A stretch of DNA of 64,000 nucleotides from positions 62,001 through 126,000 of the forward strand of contig JALSIB010000037.1 in assembly GCA_026981855.1 (NCBI GenBank), given 5' to 3'. A model generated the notes under the pieces. The model did no database searches. It was not told the origin of the DNA and saw only the letters and a program-made list of their open reading frames with translations. Below are positions 1 to 7,809 of the stretch, one piece after another. Origin of the DNA: Methylothermaceae bacterium (GTDB lineage: Bacteria > Pseudomonadota > Gammaproteobacteria > Methylococcales > Methylothermaceae). A program made the position numbers and the translations under genes. How positions within the stretch are numbered: the first letter of the stretch is position 1; every line of letters begins with the position of its first letter.

Positions 1-1
1 G

Positions 2-199
2 CGGGGCGAACTGGCCGAAAGGATTCTGGCGCTGGCCGAAGAAAACCAGATCCCGCTCCATGCCGACCCGCAACTGGCGAAGGTGTTGAGCCGGGTGCCG
101 CTGGGCGGGGAAATTCCCACGGAACTTTATGTCGCCGTGGCGGAGGTGATCGCGTTCGCCTACTGGCTGGAAGGGAAAGACAAAGCGAGCCACCGGTAG
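2..199 (+). CDS. FlhB C-terminal-domain-like protein, 5'-truncated by the window edge
   Basis: The 65 visible codons resemble the end of the FlhB/EscU cytoplasmic switch domain (IPLHADPQLAKVLSRVPLG then EIPTELYVAVAEVIAFAYWL). The full flhB product at 7810-8946 ends in a parallel stretch (IPLLAAPPLARALYY, EIPEGLYLAVAQVLAYVY). The autocleavage NPTH region would lie outside the window. Small FlhB-tail proteins of this kind usually sit beside fliK, so fliK may lie just to the left; that is inference. The stop codon abuts the stop of the convergent DUF2802 gene with no spacer. The missing N-terminus means a full-length second FlhB cannot be excluded. Confidence 0.75.
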   Translation, partial: RGELAERILALAEENQIPLHADPQLAKVLSRVPLGGEIPTELYVAVAEVIAFAYWLEGKDKASHR

Positions 200-607
200 T
201 CAGTCATCATTCCGGTGCATCCTGATCAACAGCGCCGCCTCCTCCCTGGTCAGGCCGCATTCATCTACCAGATCATCGACTCCCGCCCCTTGCCCAATCC
301 TTTCGATAGCCTCCTGATAAGAATGCATTTCCTGGCCGACCGACCGGGCCATTCCCTGAGCCCATTCGTGCATTTCACCGATGCTGCGGCCAAGATCCAG
401 CAAGCGTTCATCCACCCGGATCGCCGCGGCGCACAGACCGGCGATGTCCAGTTGCTGGTGCTGTTGACAATGAAGATATTCGTGCAGCCGTTTCTCCATT
501 TCCCGCTGCCGTCGCCATATCCAGGCCACCGCCCCAGCCTGCAAGGCCATGATGCCTATCAATGCAAACAAGACAAGCGGATGGATATTCATGCCATGTC
601 CCGTCAC
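200..607 (-). CDS. DUF2802 family protein, flagellar-locus associated
   Basis: A 135-residue protein with one N-terminal membrane segment (about residues 9-30), then a charged helical stretch and a C-terminal helix-turn-helix-like part (DLVDECGLTREEAALLIRMH). The family has no assigned biochemical role but in pseudomonads closes the che/mot cluster, as here. The GTG start overlaps the motD stop as GTGA, so it is probably translationally coupled to motD; an internal ATG at 592 is an alternative start. It is the last gene of the flagellar transcription unit and ends against the convergent FlhB-like gene. Confidence 0.8.
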   Translation of the reverse strand: MTGHGMNIHPLVLFALIGIMALQAGAVAWIWRRQREMEKRLHEYLHCQQHQQLDIAGLCAAAIRVDERLLDLGRSIGEMHEWAQGMARSVGQEMHSYQEAIERIGQGAGVDDLVDECGLTREEAALLIRMHRNDD

Positions 608-1398
608 GGTACAGGCGCTTTTTCCCGCTCCCCGGCCATCGCCTGAAAGCGGGACATGTGCCTGGCCTGGAGAACCATCACTACCCGCCGGTTGCGGTTG
701 CGGCCCTGGGGAGTCGAGTTGTCCGCGACCGGGTGGTGCGGGCCATAACCGACCGCCGCCAGCCGCTTCGGGGACACGCCCAAGGCGGCCAGGCGCCGTA
801 CCACGCGGGCGGCGCGGGCGGCCGAAAGCTCCCAGTTGGAGGGGAAGCGGGCGGTATGGATCGGCACGTTGTCGGTATGGCCCTCGATGACGACCGGATT
901 TCCCGGCATTTCCCTGACGATTTCGGCCAGCTTCCCCAACACCGCGTCGGCGCCCTTTCCCAGTTCCGCGCTGCCGCTGGGAAACAGAAGGCTGCTTTTC
1001 ATTTCCACCACCACCCAGAACCTGTGGTGCTCCACCGCCACCAGATCCTCGTCGATGTAAGGCGCCAGGACTTCTTCCAGTTGCTCGCTCATCCGTTCCA
1101 GCATCGTCACCTCCTCCACCCCGCCATCGAGGATCGAGGACGAATGAAGCGACCGGGGTATCTCGCCCGTCTGAATCGGGTCCTTGACCCGCAGCGGGCT
1201 TTCGTTTTGCTGCTTGAAAACCTTCTCCAGGGATTCCGCCAGCACTTTGTATTTCCCCGCGTTCAGGTTCGACAAGGCGTACATCACCACGAAGAAGGCG
1301 AACAACAGGGTGATGAAGTCGGCGTAGGACACCAGCCAGCGTTCGTGATTGGTCTCGCCCTCCGGTTCGCGGCGGTGCCTGGACAACCGGCCCTTCAC
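604..1398 (-). CDS. motD: Flagellar stator protein MotD (MotB family)
   Basis: A 264-residue MotB-type stator subunit that anchors the proton channel to peptidoglycan. There is a single membrane helix at about residues 21-42; Asp27 in SYADFITLLFAFF is the expected proton-carrying residue. The periplasmic OmpA-like domain (about 130-245) carries the peptidoglycan-binding motif EGHTDNVPI and an NRRVVM end. It follows motC with a 4-base overlap (1395-1398), matching the MotC/MotD pair of pseudomonads. Naming it motD rather than motB rests on this position beside fliA-cheY. Confidence 0.92.
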   Translation of the reverse strand: MKGRLSRHRREPEGETNHERWLVSYADFITLLFAFFVVMYALSNLNAGKYKVLAESLEKVFKQQNESPLRVKDPIQTGEIPRSLHSSSILDGGVEEVTMLERMSEQLEEVLAPYIDEDLVAVEHHRFWVVVEMKSSLLFPSGSAELGKGADAVLGKLAEIVREMPGNPVVIEGHTDNVPIHTARFPSNWELSAARAARVVRRLAALGVSPKRLAAVGYGPHHPVADNSTPQGRNRNRRVVMVLQARHMSRFQAMAGEREKAPVP

Positions 1399-2135
1399 GT
1401 CAGAAATCCCTTGAGCTTCAATTCCACGTTATGGGGATTTTCCCCCTCGGCGATGGCGAGAATCCCCTCGAGCATCAATTCCCGCGCCACCCCCAACGCT
1501 CTGACATGGCTCTTGAGCTTGTTGGCCACCGGCAGAAACAACAGATTGGCCAGTCCGACGCCATAGATGGTGGCGACGAAAGCGATGGCGATCCCCTGTC
1601 CCAGACGCTCGGGATCGGTGAGGTTCTGCATCACCTGGATCAGCCCCAGAACCGCTCCCATGATCCCCAGGGTCGGCGCATAGCCCCCCATCGCCTCGAA
1701 AATCCGGGCGCCGGAGAGCGCCTGGCGCTCCTTGGTGATCATCTCCAGTTCCAGGGCCTGGCGGATCGTTTCCGTCTCGTTGCCATCGACCAGAAGCTGC
1801 AACCCCTTGCGAACGAATCCATCCCTTTCCCGCTCGATCTCGTTTTCCAGTCCCAGCAGCCCTTCTTTCCGGGCCAGGATGCTCCATTGGACGATTTTCC
1901 CGATCTGCCGTTCCAGATCGATGGAGGGAGGCCTGACGATCCAGGCGGTCATCTTGAGTCCGTGCCAGAACAGGCGGGGCGGCGTTTGCAACAAGATGGC
2001 CCCCAGCGTCCCCCCCAGCACGATGACCAGGGCGGGACCGTTGATCAGGAAGGCGGGACTGCCGCCTTCGAGCACGCTGCCGCCGACGATGGCGGCAAAG
2101 CCGACAATGAACCCGACAAGGCTGAGCGGGTCCAT
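1395..2135 (-). CDS. motC: Flagellar motor stator protein MotC (MotA family)
   Basis: A 246-residue MotA/TolQ/ExbB family protein that forms the stator channel with MotD. Four membrane segments can be read (about 5-25, 34-53, 150-172, 184-205), with a charged cytoplasmic loop between the second and third that should contact FliG. The third helix begins with the family's proline stretch GGYAPTLGIMGAVLGLI. In pseudomonads cheZ, cheA and cheB separate cheY from motC; here only about 50 bases lie between cheY and this gene. Confidence 0.93.
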   Translation of the reverse strand: MDPLSLVGFIVGFAAIVGGSVLEGGSPAFLINGPALVIVLGGTLGAILLQTPPRLFWHGLKMTAWIVRPPSIDLERQIGKIVQWSILARKEGLLGLENEIERERDGFVRKGLQLLVDGNETETIRQALELEMITKERQALSGARIFEAMGGYAPTLGIMGAVLGLIQVMQNLTDPERLGQGIAIAFVATIYGVGLANLLFLPVANKLKSHVRALGVARELMLEGILAIAEGENPHNVELKLKGFLT

Positions 2136-2187
2136 GCCCTACCGCCTTTCCGCCCGTTCGAGGTTCCTTCCATCCATGCCCTTTTCC

Positions 2188-2574
2188 TCAGACTTCCTGC
2201 CGCTCGAAGATTCTCTGCAGCTTGTCTTGCAGGGTGGCCACCGTGAAAGGCTTGATGATGTAGCCGTTGACGCCGGCCTGGACCGCTTCCAGGATCTGGT
2301 CCCGCCGGGCCTCGGCGGCGATCATCAATACCGGCAGGTTGGCCAGTTTTTCGTCTTCCCGTACCGCCTTGAGAAGCTCGATACCGGTCATTCCGGGCAT
2401 GTCCCAGTCGGTCATCAGCAAGTCGAACTCCCCGCTCTGCAGTTTCGGCAACGCCGTCCTGCCGTCGTCGGCTTCGGTGACGTGGGTGAAACCGAGTTCG
2501 CGCAACAGGGTTTTGATGATTCTCCGCATGGTGGAGAAATCGTCCACGACCAGTATCTTCAGCCCTTTGTCCAC
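2188..2574 (-). CDS. cheY: Chemotaxis response regulator CheY, switch Thr replaced by Ala
   Basis: A single-domain receiver of 128 residues, nearly collinear with enterobacterial CheY. The acidic pair Asp11-Asp12, phospho-acceptor Asp56, Lys108 and the Tyr105 that flips on activation are all present. The residue matching Thr87 of E. coli CheY is Ala86 (VLMIAAEA where the family usually has VLMVTAEA; codon GCC). This Thr/Ser normally couples phosphorylation to the Tyr switch. The likely target is FliM, whose N-terminal CheY-binding motif is intact. No cheA, cheZ, cheB or cheW lies nearby. Confidence 0.93.
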   Translation of the reverse strand: MDKGLKILVVDDFSTMRRIIKTLLRELGFTHVTEADDGRTALPKLQSGEFDLLMTDWDMPGMTGIELLKAVREDEKLANLPVLMIAAEARRDQILEAVQAGVNGYIIKPFTVATLQDKLQRIFERQEV

Positions 2575-2636
2575 AACCTGGCTCCGCCGATCAGTTGAAC
2601 GTGTGCATGCATAAACTATAGCCGTTTATCCACGGC

Positions 2637-3368
2637 TCAACCGGTGAGCCAGTCCCGCATCCGGGCACGCAGCCGCAAGGTGGCCTGGCTGTTGATCTGA
2701 CAGACCCGCGATTCGCTGACGCCGAGCACCTCTCCGATCTCGCGCAGATTCATCTCTTCCTCGTAGTAAAGGGAAATCACCAGCCGCTCCCGTTCCGGCA
2801 GGCCCGCGATGGCATCGGCCAGGGCCTGTTTGAAGCCCTCCCGGGCGAGGCGCTCGACCGGCCCCTGGCCATCGTCCGAAACCTGTTCCAGGAAGGCGCC
2901 TTGCTCGTCGAGATCTTCGACGCTGAACACTCTGCAGCCAGTGGAATCCTGAAGAATCCTGTGGTATTCCGCCATGCTGACGCCCAGTTCCGCGGCCACT
3001 TCGGTATCGCGGGCATCCCGGCCCGTGCGGCGCTCGATCCGGTACATCGCCTCGGACACCTCCCTGGCCTTGCGGTGAACCGAACGGGGGGTCCAGTCAT
3101 AACGGCGAACCTCGTCCAGCATGGCGCCGCGAATACGAATCCCGGCATAGGTTTCGAAGCTGGCTCCCTGGCTGGCGTCATAATGCCTGGAAGCCTCCAG
3201 CAGCCCCACCATGCCGGCCTGAATCAGGTCATCCAGCTGGACGTTGGCGGGCAACCGGCCCTTGAGATGGTGGGCGATGCGCTGCACCAAAGGGGCATAG
3301 CTGTCGACGATGCCCTCGAAATCCAGGCTTTGGACTTGCAGATAAGCCGTCGCTCCGCTCACGCCCAT
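2637..3368 (-). CDS. fliA: RNA polymerase sigma-28 factor FliA
   Basis: A 243-residue flagellar sigma factor for late genes (flagellin, stators, chemotaxis). Sigma region 2 is at about residues 20-95 (LVQRIAHHLKGRLP, DLIQAGMVGLLEA), region 3 follows, and region 4 with its helix-turn-helix is at the C-terminus (REIGEVLGVSESRVCQINSQA). The start overlaps the flhG stop by 10 bases. A short hairpin follows the stop codon without a T-run, so it is a weak terminator at best. No sigma-28 promoter could be read upstream of the following cheY. Confidence 0.95.
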   Translation of the reverse strand: MGVSGATAYLQVQSLDFEGIVDSYAPLVQRIAHHLKGRLPANVQLDDLIQAGMVGLLEASRHYDASQGASFETYAGIRIRGAMLDEVRRYDWTPRSVHRKAREVSEAMYRIERRTGRDARDTEVAAELGVSMAEYHRILQDSTGCRVFSVEDLDEQGAFLEQVSDDGQGPVERLAREGFKQALADAIAGLPERERLVISLYYEEEMNLREIGEVLGVSESRVCQINSQATLRLRARMRDWLTG

Positions 3369-4234
3369 TCTCCCGTGCTGAATTCCAGCATCCGCTCGAC
3401 GAAGAATTCCAGCTGGCCGGTGGGCGTCTGCTGCAACGGCCAGCCCTCCACCTTGCGCGCCAGAGAACGGATGGCCCGCGACGCCGGGCTGTCGGGAAAG
3501 GCGGTCACCACCGGCCGCTGCAGCTGCACCGCCTTGCGGACCGCCTCATCGTGGGGCACCGCGCCAAAATAACCAAGCGTCACGTCGAGATAGCGCTCCG
3601 TCACCCGGTACAGCTTCTCGAACAGCGCCCGTCCCTGGTTTTCGCCGCGCACCTGGTTGCAGAGAACCTGAAAACGGAACAAACCGTAGTCCCGGTGCAG
3701 CAGCTTGATGAAGGCGTAAGCATCGGTCAGCGAGGTCGGCTCGTCGCACACCACCACGATGATCTCCTGGCAGGCGCGGGCGAAGTTGACCACCGAACCG
3801 GAGATGCCGGCCGCGGTGTCGACGATCAAAACCTCCAGAGGCAGGTTCAGTTCGCTGAAGGCGCGAATCAACCCCGCCTGTTCGATTTCCGACAACTCCG
3901 CCATCCGCCGCAACCCCGAGGCGGCCGGAACGATCTTCAGCCCCGAGGGCCCTTCCACCAGAATCTGGTCCAGGCTCCGCTCACCGGCGATGACATGGGA
4001 AAGATTGTATTTCGGCTGCAATCCCAACAGGATATCGACGTTGGCAAGCCCCATGTCGGCGTCCAGCAGCGCGGTCACCCGTCCCCTGCCGGCCAGCGAG
4101 ACCCCCAGATTGACGGCGATGTTGGTCTTGCCGATTCCGCCCTTGCCGCCGGTCACCGCGAACACTCGCACCGGGCGATGATTCCCGCTCATTCGCCGCA
4201 TCCCCGCCGCCTGATCATAAAGATACGTTTGCAT
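3359..4234 (-). CDS. flhG: MinD-like flagellar number regulator FlhG (FleN)
   Basis: A 291-residue ParA/MinD-type ATPase that limits flagellar number and acts on FlhF (and on FleQ in pseudomonads). The deviant Walker A motif GGKGGIGKT lies at about residues 29-37 and a Walker B-like VLIVDTAAG at about 137. The first ATG (4234) overlaps the flhF stop by 20 bases; an ATG at 4201 is an alternative and would be closer to FleN N-termini. The flhF-flhG order suggests polar flagella. Confidence 0.94.
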   Translation of the reverse strand: MQTYLYDQAAGMRRMSGNHRPVRVFAVTGGKGGIGKTNIAVNLGVSLAGRGRVTALLDADMGLANVDILLGLQPKYNLSHVIAGERSLDQILVEGPSGLKIVPAASGLRRMAELSEIEQAGLIRAFSELNLPLEVLIVDTAAGISGSVVNFARACQEIIVVVCDEPTSLTDAYAFIKLLHRDYGLFRFQVLCNQVRGENQGRALFEKLYRVTERYLDVTLGYFGAVPHDEAVRKAVQLQRPVVTAFPDSPASRAIRSLARKVEGWPLQQTPTGQLEFFVERMLEFSTGEWA

Positions 4235-5615
4235 AGTGCATCCAGTCCTCGAAATCCTGATCCATCGTACCCTGGAGATGGGAAGGGGCGTCCCCGCCCA
4301 GACCTCTGGCCACCAGGGTTTCCGCGCAGGCGGGATGCAAATCCTCCGGCACTTGCTGGCCGTCGGTCATGAATGCCGCGGGCAGTCCACGCTCGACCAG
4401 GGCGGACAGGATCGGCCCCAGGCATCCGGCTTCATCCAGTTTGGTGACGATGGCCGCCTTGGGCCGGAATTCGGCGTAGGCGTCCATCGCTTCATACAGG
4501 CTGGGCAACTGGGAAGCCGCCGACAGCACCAGACAGGTTTCAACCGCGATCTCGCTGTCGCCGAGCAAAGAGAACTGTTTGGCCAAGCGAGCATCGCGCT
4601 GGCTCATCCCTGCGGTGTCGATCAACACCAGCCGTTTGTCGCTGAAGCTGCGCAAGATGGCATGCAATTCGTCGGGGTTGGCGGCCACCCGCACCGGCAC
4701 GCCCAGGATTCTGGCGTAAGTGCTCAATTGTTCATGGGCGGCAATGCGGTAATTGTCCGTGGTCACCAGAGCGATCCGACGCGGACCATGCCTGAGGCGA
4801 AATCGGGCCGCCAGCTTGGCGATGGTGGTGGTCTTGCCCACACCCGTCGGCCCCACCAGGGCGACGACGCCGCCATGGTCGAGCAGTGGATCGTCGACCA
4901 CGGGAACCTGCGAAGTCAACACCTGCCGCACCTGTTTCCAGGCATCCTCGAACGCTTCTTCCACGCCACCCCGCTGCGCCAGTTCCAGCGCCAGACGGCG
5001 GGAAAACCCCCTCTCGCCCAAGGCCCGCATCAGATCCAGGCGGGTGGGGTGGGTTTGCATCTCCTGCTGCCAGGCCGTCCGGGACAGGTGGCGGTCCAAA
5101 AGGCGCCGCATCTGTTGAAGCTCCCTGCGCAAGGGGATGAGCGCATCCTGATTCGGGGGCGTCTCCCGCCGGGCTTCGGCCCGGGAAACGGGGTCGGAAG
5201 GGGCCGGCCGGCGGACTTTCCGCGGCGGATGGGGATCGGGATCGGAACCGAAACCGGTGCCGGCATTTGTGGCCTGGCCGCCGAAGCGGGGTTTCGCCGT
5301 GCCTCTGGGCGGCATGGAACGCTTTTTCGCCGGCTGCTCCGCCATTCCGGCCACCGCACCATATCCCCTGGCCGAAAAAGCGGGCCTCGGCGTCACCTGG
5401 GAAGCGGAGGGAGGTGGTACCGCCTCGCCGGATGCGGGCTTGCGCACTTCCCCTTTTTCCGTCAGCGCTTCCAGCTCGAAATCCATCGCGGCGACGATTT
5501 CCACCCCCTCGTCGGTCTTGCGGTTGGACAGAATCACCGCATCAGGACCCAGGCTTTCCTTTACCTGTTGCAAGGCCGTCCGGATGTCGGCAGCCAGGAA
5601 TCGTTTGATTTTCAT
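4215..5615 (-). CDS. flhF: SRP-like GTPase FlhF, polar flagellum placement
   Basis: A 466-residue protein with three parts: an N-terminal B domain (1-55), a proline- and basic-rich linker (about 60-155) and an NG GTPase domain. Walker A GPTGVGKTTT is at 255-264, the DTAGMSQRD motif marks the G3 region, and TKLDEA serves as the G4-type motif. FlhF recruits the early basal body to the cell pole with FlhG. It begins 19 bases after flhA. Confidence 0.95.
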   Translation of the reverse strand: MKIKRFLAADIRTALQQVKESLGPDAVILSNRKTDEGVEIVAAMDFELEALTEKGEVRKPASGEAVPPPSASQVTPRPAFSARGYGAVAGMAEQPAKKRSMPPRGTAKPRFGGQATNAGTGFGSDPDPHPPRKVRRPAPSDPVSRAEARRETPPNQDALIPLRRELQQMRRLLDRHLSRTAWQQEMQTHPTRLDLMRALGERGFSRRLALELAQRGGVEEAFEDAWKQVRQVLTSQVPVVDDPLLDHGGVVALVGPTGVGKTTTIAKLAARFRLRHGPRRIALVTTDNYRIAAHEQLSTYARILGVPVRVAANPDELHAILRSFSDKRLVLIDTAGMSQRDARLAKQFSLLGDSEIAVETCLVLSAASQLPSLYEAMDAYAEFRPKAAIVTKLDEAGCLGPILSALVERGLPAAFMTDGQQVPEDLHPACAETLVARGLGGDAPSHLQGTMDQDFEDWMHYANVSL

Positions 5616-5634
5616 TCAAATTCACCTCTCGCTG

Positions 5635-7722
5635 TCAGGCCCGTTGACCGACGACGCCAACCACCTTGATCTGCTGGTCTTCGGGGACCTCGTTGTAGGC
5701 CAGTACGTGAAGCCCTGGAATGGAGTGGCGGACGAAACGGGCCAGCCAGGAACGCAACACCGAAGATACCAACAACACCGCGGGTTTGCCCCCCATTTCC
5801 AGCTTGCGGGCCTGCTCCTCCAGCAACTGATGCATTCGCTGAGCCAGTCCGGGTTCCACCCCGCCACCTTCCACGCCCGTGCTCTGAATGGTCTTTTGCA
5901 ACAACTGTTCCAACTCCGGATCCAGGGTCAGGACCGGCAACTCCTGCTCCAAGCCGTTGATTTTCTGAACGATGGAACGCCCAAGGGCCGCCCTCACCGC
6001 TGCCGTCAAGACGTCGGGTTCCTGACTTCTGCCGCCATGTTCCGCCAAAGTTTCGGCGATCGTGATCATGTCGCGGATGGAAATTTTCTCCTTGAGCAGG
6101 TTTTGCAAGACCTTCACCAGCAAAGTCAGCGGGATGATCTGCGGCACCAGGTTTTCGGCCAGCTTGGGCGCCACCTTGGCGAGATTGTCCAGCCACTGTT
6201 GCGCTTCCTCGTGACCAAACAGAAGATGGGCCTGATCTTGCAGAATCTGGCTGAGATGGGTCGCCACCACGGTCTCCGGGTCTACCACGGTATAACCGAG
6301 CGCCTGGGCATGGTCTTTCTGCGAGGGCTCGATCCACACCGCGTCGAGGCCGAAAGCGGGATCCTTGCCCTCGATTCCCTCTATGGAACCGAAAACCTGA
6401 CCGGGATTGATGGCCATTTCCCGGTCGGGATGGATTTCCGCCTCTCCCGCCGTCACGCCCAACACTTGCAGCCGATAGGCGTTGGGCGGCAAATCCAGGT
6501 TGTCGCGGATATGGACCGGGGGAATGAGAAAGCCCAGATCCTGGGACAATTTTTTCCGCACCCCCTTGATCCGGCTCATCAACTGGCCTCCCTGCTGTTT
6601 GTCCACCAGGGGAATGAGACGGTACCCCACCTGCAGCCCGATGCGATCCACCGGCATCACATCTTCCCACCCGAGCTCTTTCACTTCCGGCTCGGCCGGT
6701 GGCATCTCCTCGACTTCCGGCACGGCTTCCGCGGCCTGGCGATGCCGGACCAGCAACCAGGCGCAGCCCCCCAGCACCGAGGCCAGCAACAGGAATGGCA
6801 GGTTGGGCATCCCCGGGATCAGTCCCAACAAGCCGATGACGGCGCCGCTGATGGCCAGTGACCGGGGATGTTCGAGAAACTGCCCGCTGAACTGCTGCCC
6901 CATATCCTGGGTGCTGCTCGACACCCGCGTCACCAGAATCGCCGAGGCCACCGACAACAGCAGGGAAGGAATCTGGGCCACCAGGCCGTCTCCGATGGTG
7001 AGCAGGGTATAGCGCTCGACCGCTTCGGCCATCTCCATGCCGTGCTGGGCCATGCCGATGGCCAGGCCGCCGATGACGTTGATGAAGAGAATCAGGATAC
7101 CGGCGATGGCATCCCCGCGAACGAATTTGCTCGCCCCGTCCATGGCGCCGTAGAAATCGGCCTCGTTGGCGATGTCCTCACGCCGCCGGCGCGCTTCGTC
7201 GGCATCGATCAGGCCGGCATTGAGATCGGCGTCGATCGCCATCTGCTTGCCTGGCATGGCGTCCAGGGTGAAGCGGGCGCTGACTTCGGAAACCCGGCCC
7301 GCCCCCTTGGTGACCACCACGAAGTTGATGATCACCAGGATCGCGAACACCACCAGCCCCACCGCATAATTGCCGCCGATCACGAAGGCGCCGAAGGCCT
7401 CGATCACCTTGCCGGCGGCGTCAGGGCTCTCGTGCCCTTCCAGCAGTACCACACGGGTCGAAGCCACGTTCAGACCCAGCCTGAGCAGGGTGGCCACCAA
7501 CAGCACCGTGGGAAAAACCGCAAAATCCAGGGGCCTGGCGGTGTAGATCACCACCAGCAGTATGATCAGCGACAGGGCGATATTGAAAGTGAAGAACAGA
7601 TCCAGGACGAAGGCAGGCAGCGGCAGGACCAGCAGCATCAGCATCAACAGCACCAGCAGGGGCGCGCCGAGCCCGGCACCGCTCAACCGGCGCAGGCGCG
7701 TCAATATATCCGTCAAGTTCAT
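5635..7722 (-). CDS. flhA: Flagellar export gate protein FlhA
   Basis: A 695-residue export-gate protein with about eight membrane helices in the first 310 residues, the conserved FHIPEP-family loop (GRVSEVSARFTLDAMPGKQM), then a linker and the C-terminal cytoplasmic domain (about 330-695) that docks chaperone-substrate complexes. Its own Shine-Dalgarno (AAAGGAGG) is strong. Its ATG overlaps the TGA of a 19-codon ORF just upstream. Confidence 0.96.
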   Translation of the reverse strand: MNLTDILTRLRRLSGAGLGAPLLVLLMLMLLVLPLPAFVLDLFFTFNIALSLIILLVVIYTARPLDFAVFPTVLLVATLLRLGLNVASTRVVLLEGHESPDAAGKVIEAFGAFVIGGNYAVGLVVFAILVIINFVVVTKGAGRVSEVSARFTLDAMPGKQMAIDADLNAGLIDADEARRRREDIANEADFYGAMDGASKFVRGDAIAGILILFINVIGGLAIGMAQHGMEMAEAVERYTLLTIGDGLVAQIPSLLLSVASAILVTRVSSSTQDMGQQFSGQFLEHPRSLAISGAVIGLLGLIPGMPNLPFLLLASVLGGCAWLLVRHRQAAEAVPEVEEMPPAEPEVKELGWEDVMPVDRIGLQVGYRLIPLVDKQQGGQLMSRIKGVRKKLSQDLGFLIPPVHIRDNLDLPPNAYRLQVLGVTAGEAEIHPDREMAINPGQVFGSIEGIEGKDPAFGLDAVWIEPSQKDHAQALGYTVVDPETVVATHLSQILQDQAHLLFGHEEAQQWLDNLAKVAPKLAENLVPQIIPLTLLVKVLQNLLKEKISIRDMITIAETLAEHGGRSQEPDVLTAAVRAALGRSIVQKINGLEQELPVLTLDPELEQLLQKTIQSTGVEGGGVEPGLAQRMHQLLEEQARKLEMGGKPAVLLVSSVLRSWLARFVRHSIPGLHVLAYNEVPEDQQIKVVGVVGQRA

Positions 7723-7778
7723 GACGCGCCTCCTTTGGGTATCCTTGAAGAAGTCAATGTATTCCGCTTCATATCCAT
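7719..7778 (-). CDS. Candidate 19-residue leader peptide upstream of flhA
   Basis: Translates as MDMKRNTLTSSRIPKGGAS. The ATG at 7778 is preceded by AAGGAG with a 6-base gap, as good a ribosome site as any in the cluster. Its TGA overlaps the flhA ATG as ATGA. It fills most of the 87-base flhB-flhA gap, the longest in this otherwise packed stretch. The layout suggests translational coupling into flhA, but the peptide matches no family I recognise and the ORF could be chance. Confidence 0.4.
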   Translation of the reverse strand: MDMKRNTLTSSRIPKGGAS

Positions 7779-7809
7779 TGCGTGCTCCTTGCGTTCAAGC
7801 GGACGGGAC

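Noticed and set aside
1431-2246. Long plus-strand open frames opposite motC and other genes through the flagellar locus
   Set aside because: GC-rich shadow frames of clear genes; compositions rich in His, Gln, Pro and Arg with no conserved motifs.
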